64,000 nucleotides of DNA, from contig NC_058342.1 of NCBI RefSeq assembly GCF_905475395.1, positions 27,376,640 to 27,440,639 on the forward strand, written 5' to 3'. This document shows, one piece after another, positions 1-11,131 of the stretch. Positions within the stretch are counted from its first letter, which is position 1. Every line of letters starts with the position of its first letter. The notes under the pieces were generated by a model that worked only from the letters and a program-made list of their open reading frames with translations, had not been told where the DNA came from and did not search any database. This DNA comes from Chrysoperla carnea. Lineage: Eukaryota; Arthropoda; Insecta; Neuroptera; Chrysopidae. A program made the position numbers and the translations under genes.

Positions 1-585
1 ATAAACGAGAGTTCCAAGAGACCACAATCTTTGAATTGAAAATTAATATAGCACTGGCGGCCATTATTTATTTTGCTACTTAATTTGAATATCTATCGAT
101 CTAAAGGAAAACTAAGCTCAGTGTATTAATTTACGTATTAAACAAACAGTTTCGAACAAGTTATAGTAACACAGCCATTGAATTAGTATCCGAACTTGAT
201 ACGCAATCATTTTTCAAACTAAATACGTGATTAAAACGCATTAAACGTAGACCGGGTAAAGAAGCTACTGATGAACCAATAATTCCAAAAAAAAGTTTGG
301 AGTCGAGTTTTTTAACGCTTTTTTGACACTCTGCTTATATCTATAAGGGAAAAATTTCAACAAATGCACGACTTTACGAGGAATTTCTTCTTTAACATAA
401 AACATAATCAAAATAATAAGGAACTAATGCGACATTGATCGTTACTCCAGTGACGCAATTTCAAAGATTCCCGATCGATTAGTCTATTTAATAACTATTT
501 AGTGATACCCCACTTAAAATAGGCTATTTAATGATACCCCAGTTAAAATAGTTTATCGACTTGCATTTTTTATTTTCCTCTGGTA

Positions 586-760
586 ATCGCCATATTGAAT
601 TTTCATACCTGCCATACCAGTTAAGGTTAAGGCAAATCGATTGACGTAAGAGTCATCAAAATTGGGCCACGCGTTTGATCTCTAGTGTGTTACAAAGGAA
701 TATAAATATATAGATTGACACATTACTACTCCTTTGCGTCGCGCAATCAAGTAAAAAAGG
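586..760. repeat. Dispersed repeat family A, single copy
   Basis: Shares an ordered series of blocks with 30632-31005: 'cgccatattgaatttt', 'caaatcgattg', 'acgcgttt', a short 'tgtgttac' block and 'cactcctttgcgt'. The same order and spacing at two places 30 kb apart makes this a dispersed repeat rather than chance. No terminal repeats or coding capacity are seen, so the class is unknown. Confidence 0.6.
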
Positions 761-794
761 AGTAATGTAAATGCCATCATCCTTCTACTACCAA

Positions 795-829
795 GGCCAT
801 CTCTCCCGGACATCTCGGGAGAGATGGCC
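795..829. repeat. Perfect 14-bp-arm hairpin
   Basis: Arms 795-808 (ggccatctctcccg) and 816-829 are perfect inverted copies around a 7-base loop. A one-arm near-copy (ggccatctcccccgga) lies near 951. Probably the centre of an old palindromic element. Confidence 0.6.
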
Positions 830-2412
830 AATCGAATTGGAATTTTGTTAATTACTTTGGGGTTTTTTATGGTTAAATGATTAAAGATTGGTCTGAAATA
901 ATTATTTGGGAAAAATACCACAAGTTCTGGAATTTAAAAAAAAAAAACTACGGCCATCTCCCCCGGACTATAATAAATGGTACGGTATTCAAAAAAAAAG
1001 ATAGTTTACAAGAGTTTATGCCAGCAACGATTTTGGATAACTATATTTAAGAAATAATCCGACAAATACTTATGCATGGAAATTTCCATTAAATAATAGG
1101 TAATATTAGAGATTTACCTATGTAGGTTCGGAATCTTTAGATACAAAATGTGTGTCTTTTCTTAATTGTTTGTAAATACAATATGTAGATGTATATATAC
1201 GCACTTAATCTAAGTAGCTATTTGTGTTACATGTTATTATGTCTTGTTTATAAACATATGCACGATAAGTATATACCTATGTATGTACCAGAGAGAATAA
1301 TATAGAGTTTGAAATATTCCATGCTGGATACAGGATGTCCTATTATTGACTGCAGAACTATTGCCTCCTGAAAAAGCTGAGAAAAAAGAGAAGAAAATGT
1401 TCTTTACCAAATTTTGATCTAAGGCCTAATTAACGAGATAATTATCCTACTCTTATTATAATCGGTGAATAAAAAATACATTCCTCAAAATCAAATTCAT
1501 CCAATAAAACACTACTTAAACAGAGGATATGTTTTATCATTGTGGAAGGCGTCTCTAAATGGCAAATTATTACCAAAAAAAGTCTATTTGGCTACGTATA
1601 TTATTATAAAACCATAAAATCCAAGTAAGTATTATTACACTCTCTTTGTAAATTAAGTTTTGTACGCAACCTTTCGTGCGAATATCACATACCTTAAGCA
1701 TGTATTTGATTAAAACGGACCATAGTCAAATTATTTTACTTTGGCCTCATTCAGAATTTCTTTCGAAAAAATGGCATGTTGATACAGAAAGATTCGCCAT
1801 CTCTGGTTTAGTGTGTGTTATCACATAAGTTATACATCTTCTCTATCCTCATGACTCTTTGATAAAGATAATATAATATTAAGATAGGTGATAGGAGATA
1901 GCATATGTACCTAATACGTATTATTATCAATCAATAACATTCATTACTTACAATACGACTTAAGTAAATTATTATTTACTTAACAATAATCCAAGACATG
2001 TAAATAAACACATCCATAGTTCATACACAACTACTCAATCCACTATGAATGTATTTTAATTAATTATTATTATTATTATCTCACTAAATACTTTAATTTA
2101 ATTCATTATTTAACATTAATAAATTTAGTAAAATAAAAAATATTTTCAATTTATTGTCAAAAAGAACAAAAAAGTATAAAATAAATAACTTTTATTTCAA
2201 TTGCAATTTACTTTTAACAAGTGAAAAGAAACAGTCGACTAAGTTAATTGTTGAAATACCATGTTAAGGCTCTTGATTATGCAATCGTTTGTTTTTTTTT
2301 ACGTCATAATAAGTAAAGAGAGATATCCTACCCTGCAAATTCCCTACCTGCGTTTTCAAATGAGCATGATGAAGCCATATTTGAGTTACGGTTTAGAAAA
2401 AATGCAGCAGGG

Positions 2413-2612
2413 AATTTGTCGGACACTATGACCACTTGATAACTTAATAATTATTAAACAATTCAGCAAACGTATTCAAAAACAAAAGTACTTTAGGCTA
2501 GCATGTTCGAGGTAGAATACAAGCTCATGGGTGCAGTATTTTTGTCGCACAGAATATTTTATTGTTTAATAATTATTAATGTTATCAAGTGGTCATAGTG
2601 CCCGACAAATTT
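2413..2612. mobile_element. Palindromic MITE, 200 bp
   Basis: The first about 50 bases (starting aatttgtcgg) and the last about 50 are inverted copies with about one mismatch and one indel, ending in gacaaatt. There is no coding capacity. I do not see a clear target duplication, so the superfamily is open. Confidence 0.7.
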
Positions 2613-3894
2613 CTTGATGCGTATATTTCAGAACGATATCTCAAATAAGCCACTTACGAAGTTTCAAGTATATACTTGTAATTTAAAAAAAAACCGTGGT
2701 ATCCCACGGTCTGTCTTCTACAAAGACTATAAAAATAGTTTTTTTTTTTGTTAGTTTCATTTCACAAAGTTTATGATTTTCGAGATAGCACCAATAATTT
2801 TCTATCAAGAAGTTAAAAAAAAATACGAAAACGCATTTAAGACTGTACATATTACGTAATAATAATTAGTAGAACATTTACTAGCAACTAACAATAATAT
2901 TACCTACTACACTCTATCGTATGGCAAAGAGCTGCTATACGAGAATTAGTTAAGTTTGATGTCGATATTTAACAAAGATGTTATTTTTCATTACGTGATC
3001 AGATTAAGTTTGGAATACGTGATCTTGTTTCATCAGTATCGCTACTATCTTTCACCATCACCGCTAACGATGTAAATGGCACCATAGGCGCACCACAGAG
3101 AAGTGCAAGGCAGACCCTCATAACAGGACCTTTAAGATTTTTCCGATTCTCGAACAGAATATGTTTTTTAGAAATATACAAATTGAAAAATATACCAGGT
3201 GCCCTGTTATTGGAAAAAATGCCCCAAGTAAAAGTTAGGGGGGCACATAACAGAAGCCGTAATAAATTAATCAATTTAAATTAAAAAGTTGTTCTTTATA
3301 AAATAACACAAAACTTTTGTGGGAAACATGTTTTCGTTAAAGTAATAAATACGATTGAAACGAATGTAAAAATCTGTCCTAAACTATTAAGAAAGTGTGT
3401 TTGATGCGCTCTATTTTCGGAAATAGTAAGAGAATAAAACTTAGAGTCAAATAACGAATCTAATTTTTTTTGTAGTGGATTTCCGCCGAAAGGTTGGCGA
3501 AAAAATGTCTTAAAAAATGTTCAGCTGGATTGTTTAAAATGGGACACTGGGATATCAGAAAGGTGACACATCAAAGCTTTCTTAAGATAGTCAGGGCTAG
3601 GAGGTTTAAGATAAATCGAAGGTTCAGTCGATTTACTCTAGCACTAGACACTGTCATAAAAAGGTACAAATAAACCTAAAGAATTTCGGAATTTAATTAA
3701 TATTTGAAATTTTTTTTGCCTATTTCGTTAACAATTAAAGCGCCGATTTGTTCATACATCAAGGCGATAACGAGCCACTACGAGTAATTCATATTACATT
3801 CTGTACTCAAAGAAATTTTGCACTACCTTTAAAATTTGCTGAGTCTCCTTGTACTTAAGATGACCCTTTTTTTTGTTTAAGTGGTATATTTTTT

Positions 3895-5500
3895 ATCTTC
3901 TGTCGTTGGAATATATTTCATCGATCCCGATCAGTAAAAGTGGGGTCTATGGAATCATATACTGTCTAGACTAAGGCTCGCTTGAGCAACCGTAATACAC
4001 CGAACGGTCGAGTACGGCATTCTGGTACTTTTTTTAAGAGAACTTGCGTTTAAATAATATTTTAAAATGACATTTCTAACATTTTTTGGAGACAAATAAA
4101 TTAAAATGTCTCTCACCTTAAGCAAGATTACCATCCTTTCTAGAAATCGATTGGTTTGTAACTAATGTTGGCTTCTACCTCCCTGCCCCCCCTCCAAAAA
4201 AATTCGGCGAACGATCATGGATAGTACTAACCATTGGCTCCATCTATCTAGTCAAGTCCTCACTCATACCCTTAAACGACTCACGACTCATTACAATCAT
4301 GTCACAATCTTATTTGATACTTATTCTTTCTTATTTTTATTAAGACACCCTATATTCTCATCAAAAAGGACATTTTCCATTTTCTCTCATTTTTTTAATA
4401 TAAATTTTACATTATTTATTATGTAGATGTCAGTGTTGACATTTCATTGGTTGGCAAATTTATATACACATTTTTTCTTATTTTTCAGGGAATTATCATG
4501 TTGGACACTTGGAGAGGTTTAATTATCATGGTTTTGGAGTCTATTATAGACTCTTAATATTATTTCATCAAATTTTTTAAGATGCATCCTTCAATGATTA
4601 AAAATTAACGTAAGTTAGAATTCTTTAATTTTTTTTATATACTTCTAAAAAATACTCCATCAAAATTTGCTAGATTTCATCCTAAAGTACTCAATTACAG
4701 TTAATTATTTTACACTTTCTGAATTCGCTACTGTTTTCGAATGAAATTCGGTATTTCTTCAGGCAATCTTAAAAATTGATCAAAAATATTTGTTTATATA
4801 AAATAGATATCTCAAACTAATTTAATATCAATAATTCGTTGGGATATAATCAAACTGACAAATTAAGTCCTCGAATTTTCGATTTTTAGAAATTTTTTAA
4901 TATGTTACATAGTTTCAGTAGATAAAAATCTGTAAGAAACCTATTTGGGTTTATTAGTTGGCCTGTGTAATGATGTAAGTATAAAGCTTCTGTTGATCTT
5001 TAATAAACGGAGGAAAACGCCATTCATAATTAGAATTAAAAATAATCAATGTTTGATTGAAAGTTTTTCAACTATATGACATCCATAGTAGATGGCTCTA
5101 GTATTTTTAACCGACGAAAAAACGGAGGACGTTCTCAAGGTAACCAAATTTTTTTTTTGGAAATATGACCACGCATATGACCATTGGTTGTCAAGCCAAT
5201 CGATGTCTAGAAAGGCAATCTTCTTCAGGCAGAGAGAGATTTTCATTTATTGGCTTCAAAGAAGGATATCTTTGGAAAAGTATAAAAATTTGTAGAAAAG
5301 CTATAAAAAGGCACGCTTTCAGGATTTTTTTAATTGTTTGATCGTTTTAAAAGATTATTTAAATTCAATTTTTCTTAAACAAAGTACTCAGTCGTTCGGC
5401 GCAATGTCGGTTGGAGCCTTGTTCAAGGCGGTATTATAATTCGATACACACCACTTTACCACTCAAGATCGATGAAATATATTTTACTGTTTAAGAACTG
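3895..5500. mobile_element. Large divergent foldback element or inverted duplication, about 1.6 kb
   Basis: The left arm from about 3895 (atatatttcatcgatc, aaggct, cgaacg, gagtac, tttaaataat) recurs in reverse in the right arm ending about 5500, in the same order. Matching continues inward: 'ctttctaga' plus 'atcgattgg' near 4137 has its inverse near 5193-5215. Arms are roughly 370 bp and clearly diverged. The 5046-5295 open frames on both strands lie inside the right arm and have no protein similarity I recognise. Confidence 0.55.
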
Positions 5501-6689
5501 TAATTGAGTGTAAAATAATTTTGAGATGTTTAAACGCAGTCCTTTTGGTGCTCTCTCTTGTCAATATAACTCAATGTAATATCATACAAAATATAAGTAA
5601 TTTATACCATTCAGTATGTCAACAAATCTAACAAGCCACATACTATGACGTCACGTCCGTTTTAAAATTTGAATTTCCGTTTTAGAAATTTTAATTTCCC
5701 TCACTGAATTTGTACTTTTATTAATTAATTTTAAGTAATTAAAAATATATTAATTACTAAAATAATGAAAAAAAATTTGAATCAAATTTAAATTTCATGA
5801 AAATTCCCTATTGCTCACAAGGAAATTATTGATTTGGGTCGATACTTATTATTTTTTACTTTTTTGCGCATTTTTTTTTTTTTTTTTTTTTTGGAATGTG
5901 TTATATTTTTTGCAAAAAACTTTTTATTAAGTATATACCTATTGATTATATACTCTTTTTTAAATATATAAAGAATAAATAGATATATATTTATATAAAT
6001 AAATGGATGGTCGTTGGTTGTTAGTTGATTGGTAGATAAATATCCTCTACATACCTAACTACCTACCTCATGCCATACATGTGAATGAATTGAACATAAC
6101 CGTACAGTGGTAGGTACCTCTATACTCTATAGATAGTACCCACTTCTTTACTTTATACTTTTTACTTTATACTTGATGTTGTTATACCTCAAACACAACA
6201 CACCATACAGCTATTATCTATCTGCTATCTAGTATCTGCTATCTGCTAGCGTGAATATAAGTTCATATATCGAACATTCTATCTCAATTCAATGGTGAGA
6301 TGACAAACTCGTACCATCCTTCTAGTCCAAGCAAATTGGAAATTCGTGTATTTTCTTTAAATTCTGAAACGAGACGTAAAGTTGCAAGTTTATAATTTTA
6401 ATAAGGTAGTACGAGCGCCAAGGCAATTTTAGACTTAGGGTTTAAGTTATTTGTATCGTATTTTCAACTTTCATGATGAATTTTGTGATACGAAGCAAAC
6501 CTCTATATCTGGGATTCGTTCTTTCGATTTAGTGAGACATCGAGTAAATTTTAACTGAGATAACATCGTTTTGTTCATTTACTTACTTATTCTTATTCTA
6601 CCAGCAAATTCCGCACTTAACTAATTTTGAGCCTCCATGACCTTCAGTTTTAGTTTTGCTTTACTATCACACGGGTGTTTATTTTAAAA

Positions 6690-6875
6690 ATGCTGAAACG
6701 AAGGCTCAAATCATTATCAATACGTGAAAAACTGAAGTTAATATCCGTTTATGAAAGTGTAAAGACACGTAATGAAATCTGTGTCAAATTTAATGTGCCA
6801 AAATCTACTCTTTGTGGAATAATTCAGAATAAAGATAAAATTCAATCACAATCTTCCGAAGGACAAGGTAAATGA
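6690..6875 (+). pseudogene. Broken pogo/Tigger-type transposase, CENP-B-like N-terminal HTH only
   Basis: The frame from the ATG at 6690 encodes about 61 residues with the pattern of the CENP-B/Tigger N-terminal DNA-binding domain: LSIREKLKLI, then E, R.EICVKFNVPKSTL, then I.QNKDKI. This domain binds terminal repeats of pogo-like transposons. The frame stops at 6873-6875; a full transposase runs several hundred residues with a DDE domain, and no DDE frame follows. It is therefore a 5' fragment. The same window carries non-coding elements with pogo-like ends (48080-48483, 31615-31931), which such an enzyme could once have moved; that link is inference. Confidence 0.7.
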
Positions 6876-8722
6876 TCGTTCAGCACTTGCTATAGTCACA
6901 GGAATAGACAAATAACATTAATGCAGTGCATACTTCAGAAAAGCTGCAGAAAATAAAATGATTCTTTATTAAAAATAAATGAACAAGGTCTAATAGGTAC
7001 ACGAAAATTTTCTATTTCGTCTCTGAAAGTGGATCGAAAACTGACAATTTCCCAATGCAAATGATTCAGATATGTCTTTTTTTTATATATCAACAAATTC
7101 TAGTATAAATCTGTTTCATTTAAAATTTCTAAAGTTGAAGGCTGCAAAACACTGAAATTGGCAACAATTTCATTCATCGAAGGGAAACGCGATTTCAGTT
7201 GATTAATAATGATGTCCAATACTCGATAAAATATGTTCACTTTGAACAAACTTTCCGAATCTTGGAGACGATCATCTTCACAAAGTTCGTCGGGGGCACC
7301 CTACTCGAACCGTGTGTGAGTTTTATTGGAGGCATTTTCATGATAACGATACACTACTTTAGTTATGTAATTGCATGAACGCATATATAATTGTATGGAT
7401 TGCATTTATGACTTACATTGAAAATTTAATATTATTGTCTCACAAATTTAAATAAATAATTATGACAATTTACATTTGAAAAATAATATTTATGCAATTT
7501 GATTTCTTATTTTCACAATTTTTAATGCATGAAGTTTAATTAATTAGTGTTTTTTAATAATTTTAATTTGATATTTTCTGTGACATTAACATGTAAAGAA
7601 TTGCAAATTAGTCATAACAGCTTCCTTTATCGCCAAAATTTTTCACTGGAAGCGCTGGCATCGATTTTATTGTCCCTAGCATAACTATGCACACAAAGAA
7701 TAGTTACAGCACTGCTTAAATGCCGCAGATACCTTAGTTGGACCTGTCTAATTACGTCTAAATATCATAATAAAAATATTTAGATCATATTATAAATATA
7801 TTTATATGCGGTAGTATTGTTTAATAAGTATTGCACTACTATATAATTCAGAGATATATACTATACAAGGCTATAGAGGGCTAACAGAGCTATATACTAC
7901 CCATGAAGAATTATAAAGCTATTATGTGGAGATTACATTTCAAATCTATGGTTCTTATTTTTTTATATATTTTTTTTTTTTTTTTATATTTATTTATTTA
8001 TTTATTAAGGAGTACCAACCAGTATGTAAGAGTGAGCAAGGTAATGTGTAAGTGAGAACACATATATATGCATACATCTACACTCTACTATTTTATAATG
8101 AATATATCTTTGTAATAAAAAACGTTGAATGGAATATGTCTCAAATAGATTAAAAATAAATGAAATATTATTATATTTTTATTATACGGCTTTTATCAAA
8201 AATACTATATTAAGACTATCTTACTTTGTTTTAATTCTTCTTAGGTTTGTAACGCTTCTTAATAATCATTGCAGAAAATAAAATTGAGAAAATATTAATA
8301 GATATTAGCAGTTCCGGATTTATGGAATTTTCGAAATTTTCAATCAAAAATTTCTTATTTTCCCATTCACTCCTTGGGCCAAAAACTAGTTACACGCTCA
8401 TGCATGTTTATGGTTTATGAAAGTTTTTGTACAGTATTTGAAATGATGAGTGGGTAACAGGAAATCCGATAGAAAACTCCCATTTTTTTTTATCAAATTA
8501 ACCATACTAAGCCGGAAAAAAGTGTCGATAGTGGAAAAGTTGGAAAACATCACTGATTTTAATGCAACTTTGTTTAACCTGTTTATAGGATGGAACATGC
8601 AGCCAACTTAACCTAGTCATAGGGAAGATAAGGCTTCAGCGGGGATTATATGTAGCCCAAAATTTTTTTTGTTTTGAAATGCTTATTTTTACTTAAAATT
8701 TTCATATAGTAAATAGATTACT

Positions 8723-9246
8723 GGATTCTGTCTCGTATTCCAAAAATCATGCTATTTTTTACTTGGAAATTCCGCTTTATGGCACAAAAACGGTAAACTA
8801 AGTATTTATCATCCCAACAATGCTCTAAGAGATATTTTTTGTCGTTGATTACGAATCCGAGAATTTTCCGGATTCAAGAATTTCACTTTTTTGGTACAAA
8901 AACCGCACAATATTTTTTTTTGTCACAAAAAATTATTAAATATTGACGTTGAAAATTCTAAATATTTCATTTAAACAATTATATCAAAGGCGGTATCAGT
9001 TGTTTCGAGAGACTTGGGTCAGAAAAAAAATTTTAATTTTTAGTTACTGTGCCAAAAAATTGAAATTCTTGGCAAAAAGTGGCATAATTTTCAAGACATG
9101 CCAGAATTCGTGTAATACGGATATCGGATTCATAATCAGCGCCCAAACATACCCCCTAAAACACAGTTTAGACGATAAATACTTGGCGTTTTTGTGCCAA
9201 ATCTGGAATTTTAGGCACAATTTTCGGAATACGTGACAGAATATGT
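8723..9246. mobile_element. Divergent foldback element, about 520 bp
   Basis: Left arm beginning near 'attctgtctcgtattcc' (8724) and right arm ending 'cgtgacagaat' (9242) are inverted copies; internal matches in order are ggcacaaaaacg/cgtttttgtgcc, taagtatttatc/gataaatact and gattacgaatccg/cggattcataatc. No coding capacity is credible; the 97-residue frame at 8943-9236 is a by-product. Confidence 0.6.
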
Positions 9247-9859
9247 GTAATCTGACAACCGATTCGCATTCAGCGACCTAAAATACCTACCAGATGCCAA
9301 AATAAGTATTTCAAAAAAATTTTATAGGACCACAAGGGACTTTGAAACTTTTGTTTTAATTTAATTATTTTTAAATATAAAATTGAAAAATATGTTTGGA
9401 GGGGGGAGGAGGTAATGTGACCTCCTGTGACAAAGACGAGAGGAGAGGGTCAAAAAATCAAAAAAATTTATGTTACATTATATATGGACGGCCTTTTACT
9501 ACGTAATTGGAAAATTTGAAAAATCGGTGTTTTTAATAAATAAAAAAAAGGTGCTTTCTCATTCATTATTATAAAATATAATTATCAAACAATTAGATAA
9601 AAAGTGAATTAAATGTTTGAACAAACACAAATATTAATAGTAAATAGATAGAATATGAACTAAAGACAATAGATCACAATAGGACAATGGAAACAGATTA
9701 GTTTGGTACACTACTATCTATAGAGTATCTATCGAATCATACATAGCTACAGTCAAAACTGTTTATAACGAAATACTTTTACTACGAATATGAAATCAAA
9801 AGTTCATTTCTTTCAAATTTTTATATCACTCATACATGATATCTCTATATCTATCTCTA

Positions 9860-10005
9860 TATATTATAAATGCGAAAGTAAGCATGTTTGTTTGTTTGTT
9901 TGTTACGCTTTCACGCTAAAACTAGTGAATGTTTTTTAATGAAACTGTACAGCAATATAGCTCATACTTTAGAATAACACATGAGATATAATTTATAAAG
10001 ATATA
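9860..10005 (+). repeat. Dispersed repeat family I with (GTTT)n core
   Basis: A 'tatatattataaatg' block, a GTTT run, 'gttacgctttcacgc', then 'cacatgag.tataatttataaagat'. The same blocks in reverse order and strand lie at 31935-32085. The match extends well beyond the microsatellite, so this is a transposable-element family. Confidence 0.65.
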
Positions 10006-10045
10006 TTAATAAAAAATAAAAAAAATTAATAAATTTATTTAATTT

Positions 10046-10128
10046 GTCATTACCATAAATTACAGATTTCTGTAAAAATAGTCATTTGACATTACCATAA
10101 ATTACAGATTTCTGTAAAAATATTCAAT
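10046..10128. repeat. Two-copy tandem duplication, about 42 bp
   Basis: The block 'cattaccataaattacag' plus 'atttctgtaaaaata' occurs twice head to tail, nearly identical, showing a recent local duplication. Confidence 0.75.
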
Positions 10129-11131
10129 ATGAAAATTTTCACGGCCATCTTTTCTGATATACTCATTGATTAATTACGACTATTATACATTTAAAAAAAA
10201 TAGAAAACCATACATATATTTTACCTGTGTAAAACATTCCTTACCATTATCTCGAGTGTTATAGAAAAGGGATAACCGAGAGCAATCTTTATCAATATTT
10301 ACTTTTAAATCCAGCCAAGGGGGTGGGTTTCATTCTAGTAACATATAAAGAGATTGTAACGCTTAAAGATATTTAACAAAAAAATTTCGGTACAAGTGTT
10401 CATAAAATTACCTAAAACTCCATTTCCAGTAGTCTGCCTGGCTATCTGTCCCCCTGTGAAGACGATAACTCAAAAGCAAAAAAAGATATCGAGCTGAAAT
10501 TTTTATAGCGTGCTTAAGACTTAAAAAGTCAGTTTGATAGAACAAAAGTTTAAATATAAAAAATGTTCCTTATAAAAAAATTAACAACTTTATTTTAAAA
10601 CATTTCTTCGTAAACATCACTGTTTACCCTTGAGGATGCAAATTAGACATTCAATGTATGTTTTTTTGATAAATGTCACTAATCGAAACTGAGCGCGAAA
10701 TTTAAACTTATTCTAATGCGTTTTATAACCTTGAAAATTGCTTAGTAGTCGGGAATCTTCCAGTTTAGGGAAGAGGAAATATCAAAAAGATAAATTTTGC
10801 ATTGTCAACCTAATCTAGCCTAACTTCGTCAATTCGTCATAATAACAGGTTCGTTGTTATAAGCGATATCAAAACGTCAATATAGCCGATTTTTACTATA
10901 CCATTGCATATTATCATTGAAGATATTGTATTAAAAATATTAATATCTCCTATCACAAATAAACACAAATATTCAGTGAATTATTCTCAACACAAATAAG
11001 TCACAATAATTGTTATATCCTTATTAGTTTCATTTAATAATAGTTACGTAGTACCGTAGTACCGAACGGGGCGCAGCGTAGTGTTCCATCCACAAAATCA
11101 CAAGCGACGCAAGCCAGAAAATCAAAAGAAT

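Larger units (their letters stand above)
1..6689. other. Gene-free AT-rich region with inverted repeats
   Basis: No open frame here resembles a protein I know; short frames are chance. The stretch holds a perfect small hairpin (795-829), a 200-bp palindromic element (2413-2612), the tail of a dispersed repeat in reverse (about 2215-2270), a large divergent foldback (about 3895-5500), a poly-T run near 5870-5892, and a copy near 586-760 of a repeat that recurs at 30.6-31.0 kb. Confidence 0.6.
6876..11131. other. Gene-free stretch before the OATP gene
   Basis: No coding region seen. It contains poly-T and ATTT runs near 7970-8010, the long inverted repeat 8723-9246, a repeat with (GTTT)n at 9860-10005, a tandem duplication at 10046-10128 and a partial copy of dispersed family B at about 10425-10640. 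The OATP transcript start must lie before 11132; an unannotated 5'UTR probably covers at least part of 11050-11131. Confidence 0.5.

Noticed and set aside
5092-5295. Small plus-strand protein of 67 residues, overlapped by a minus-strand frame
   Set aside because: Both lie in an arm of the 3.9-5.5 kb foldback and show no domain or splice context.
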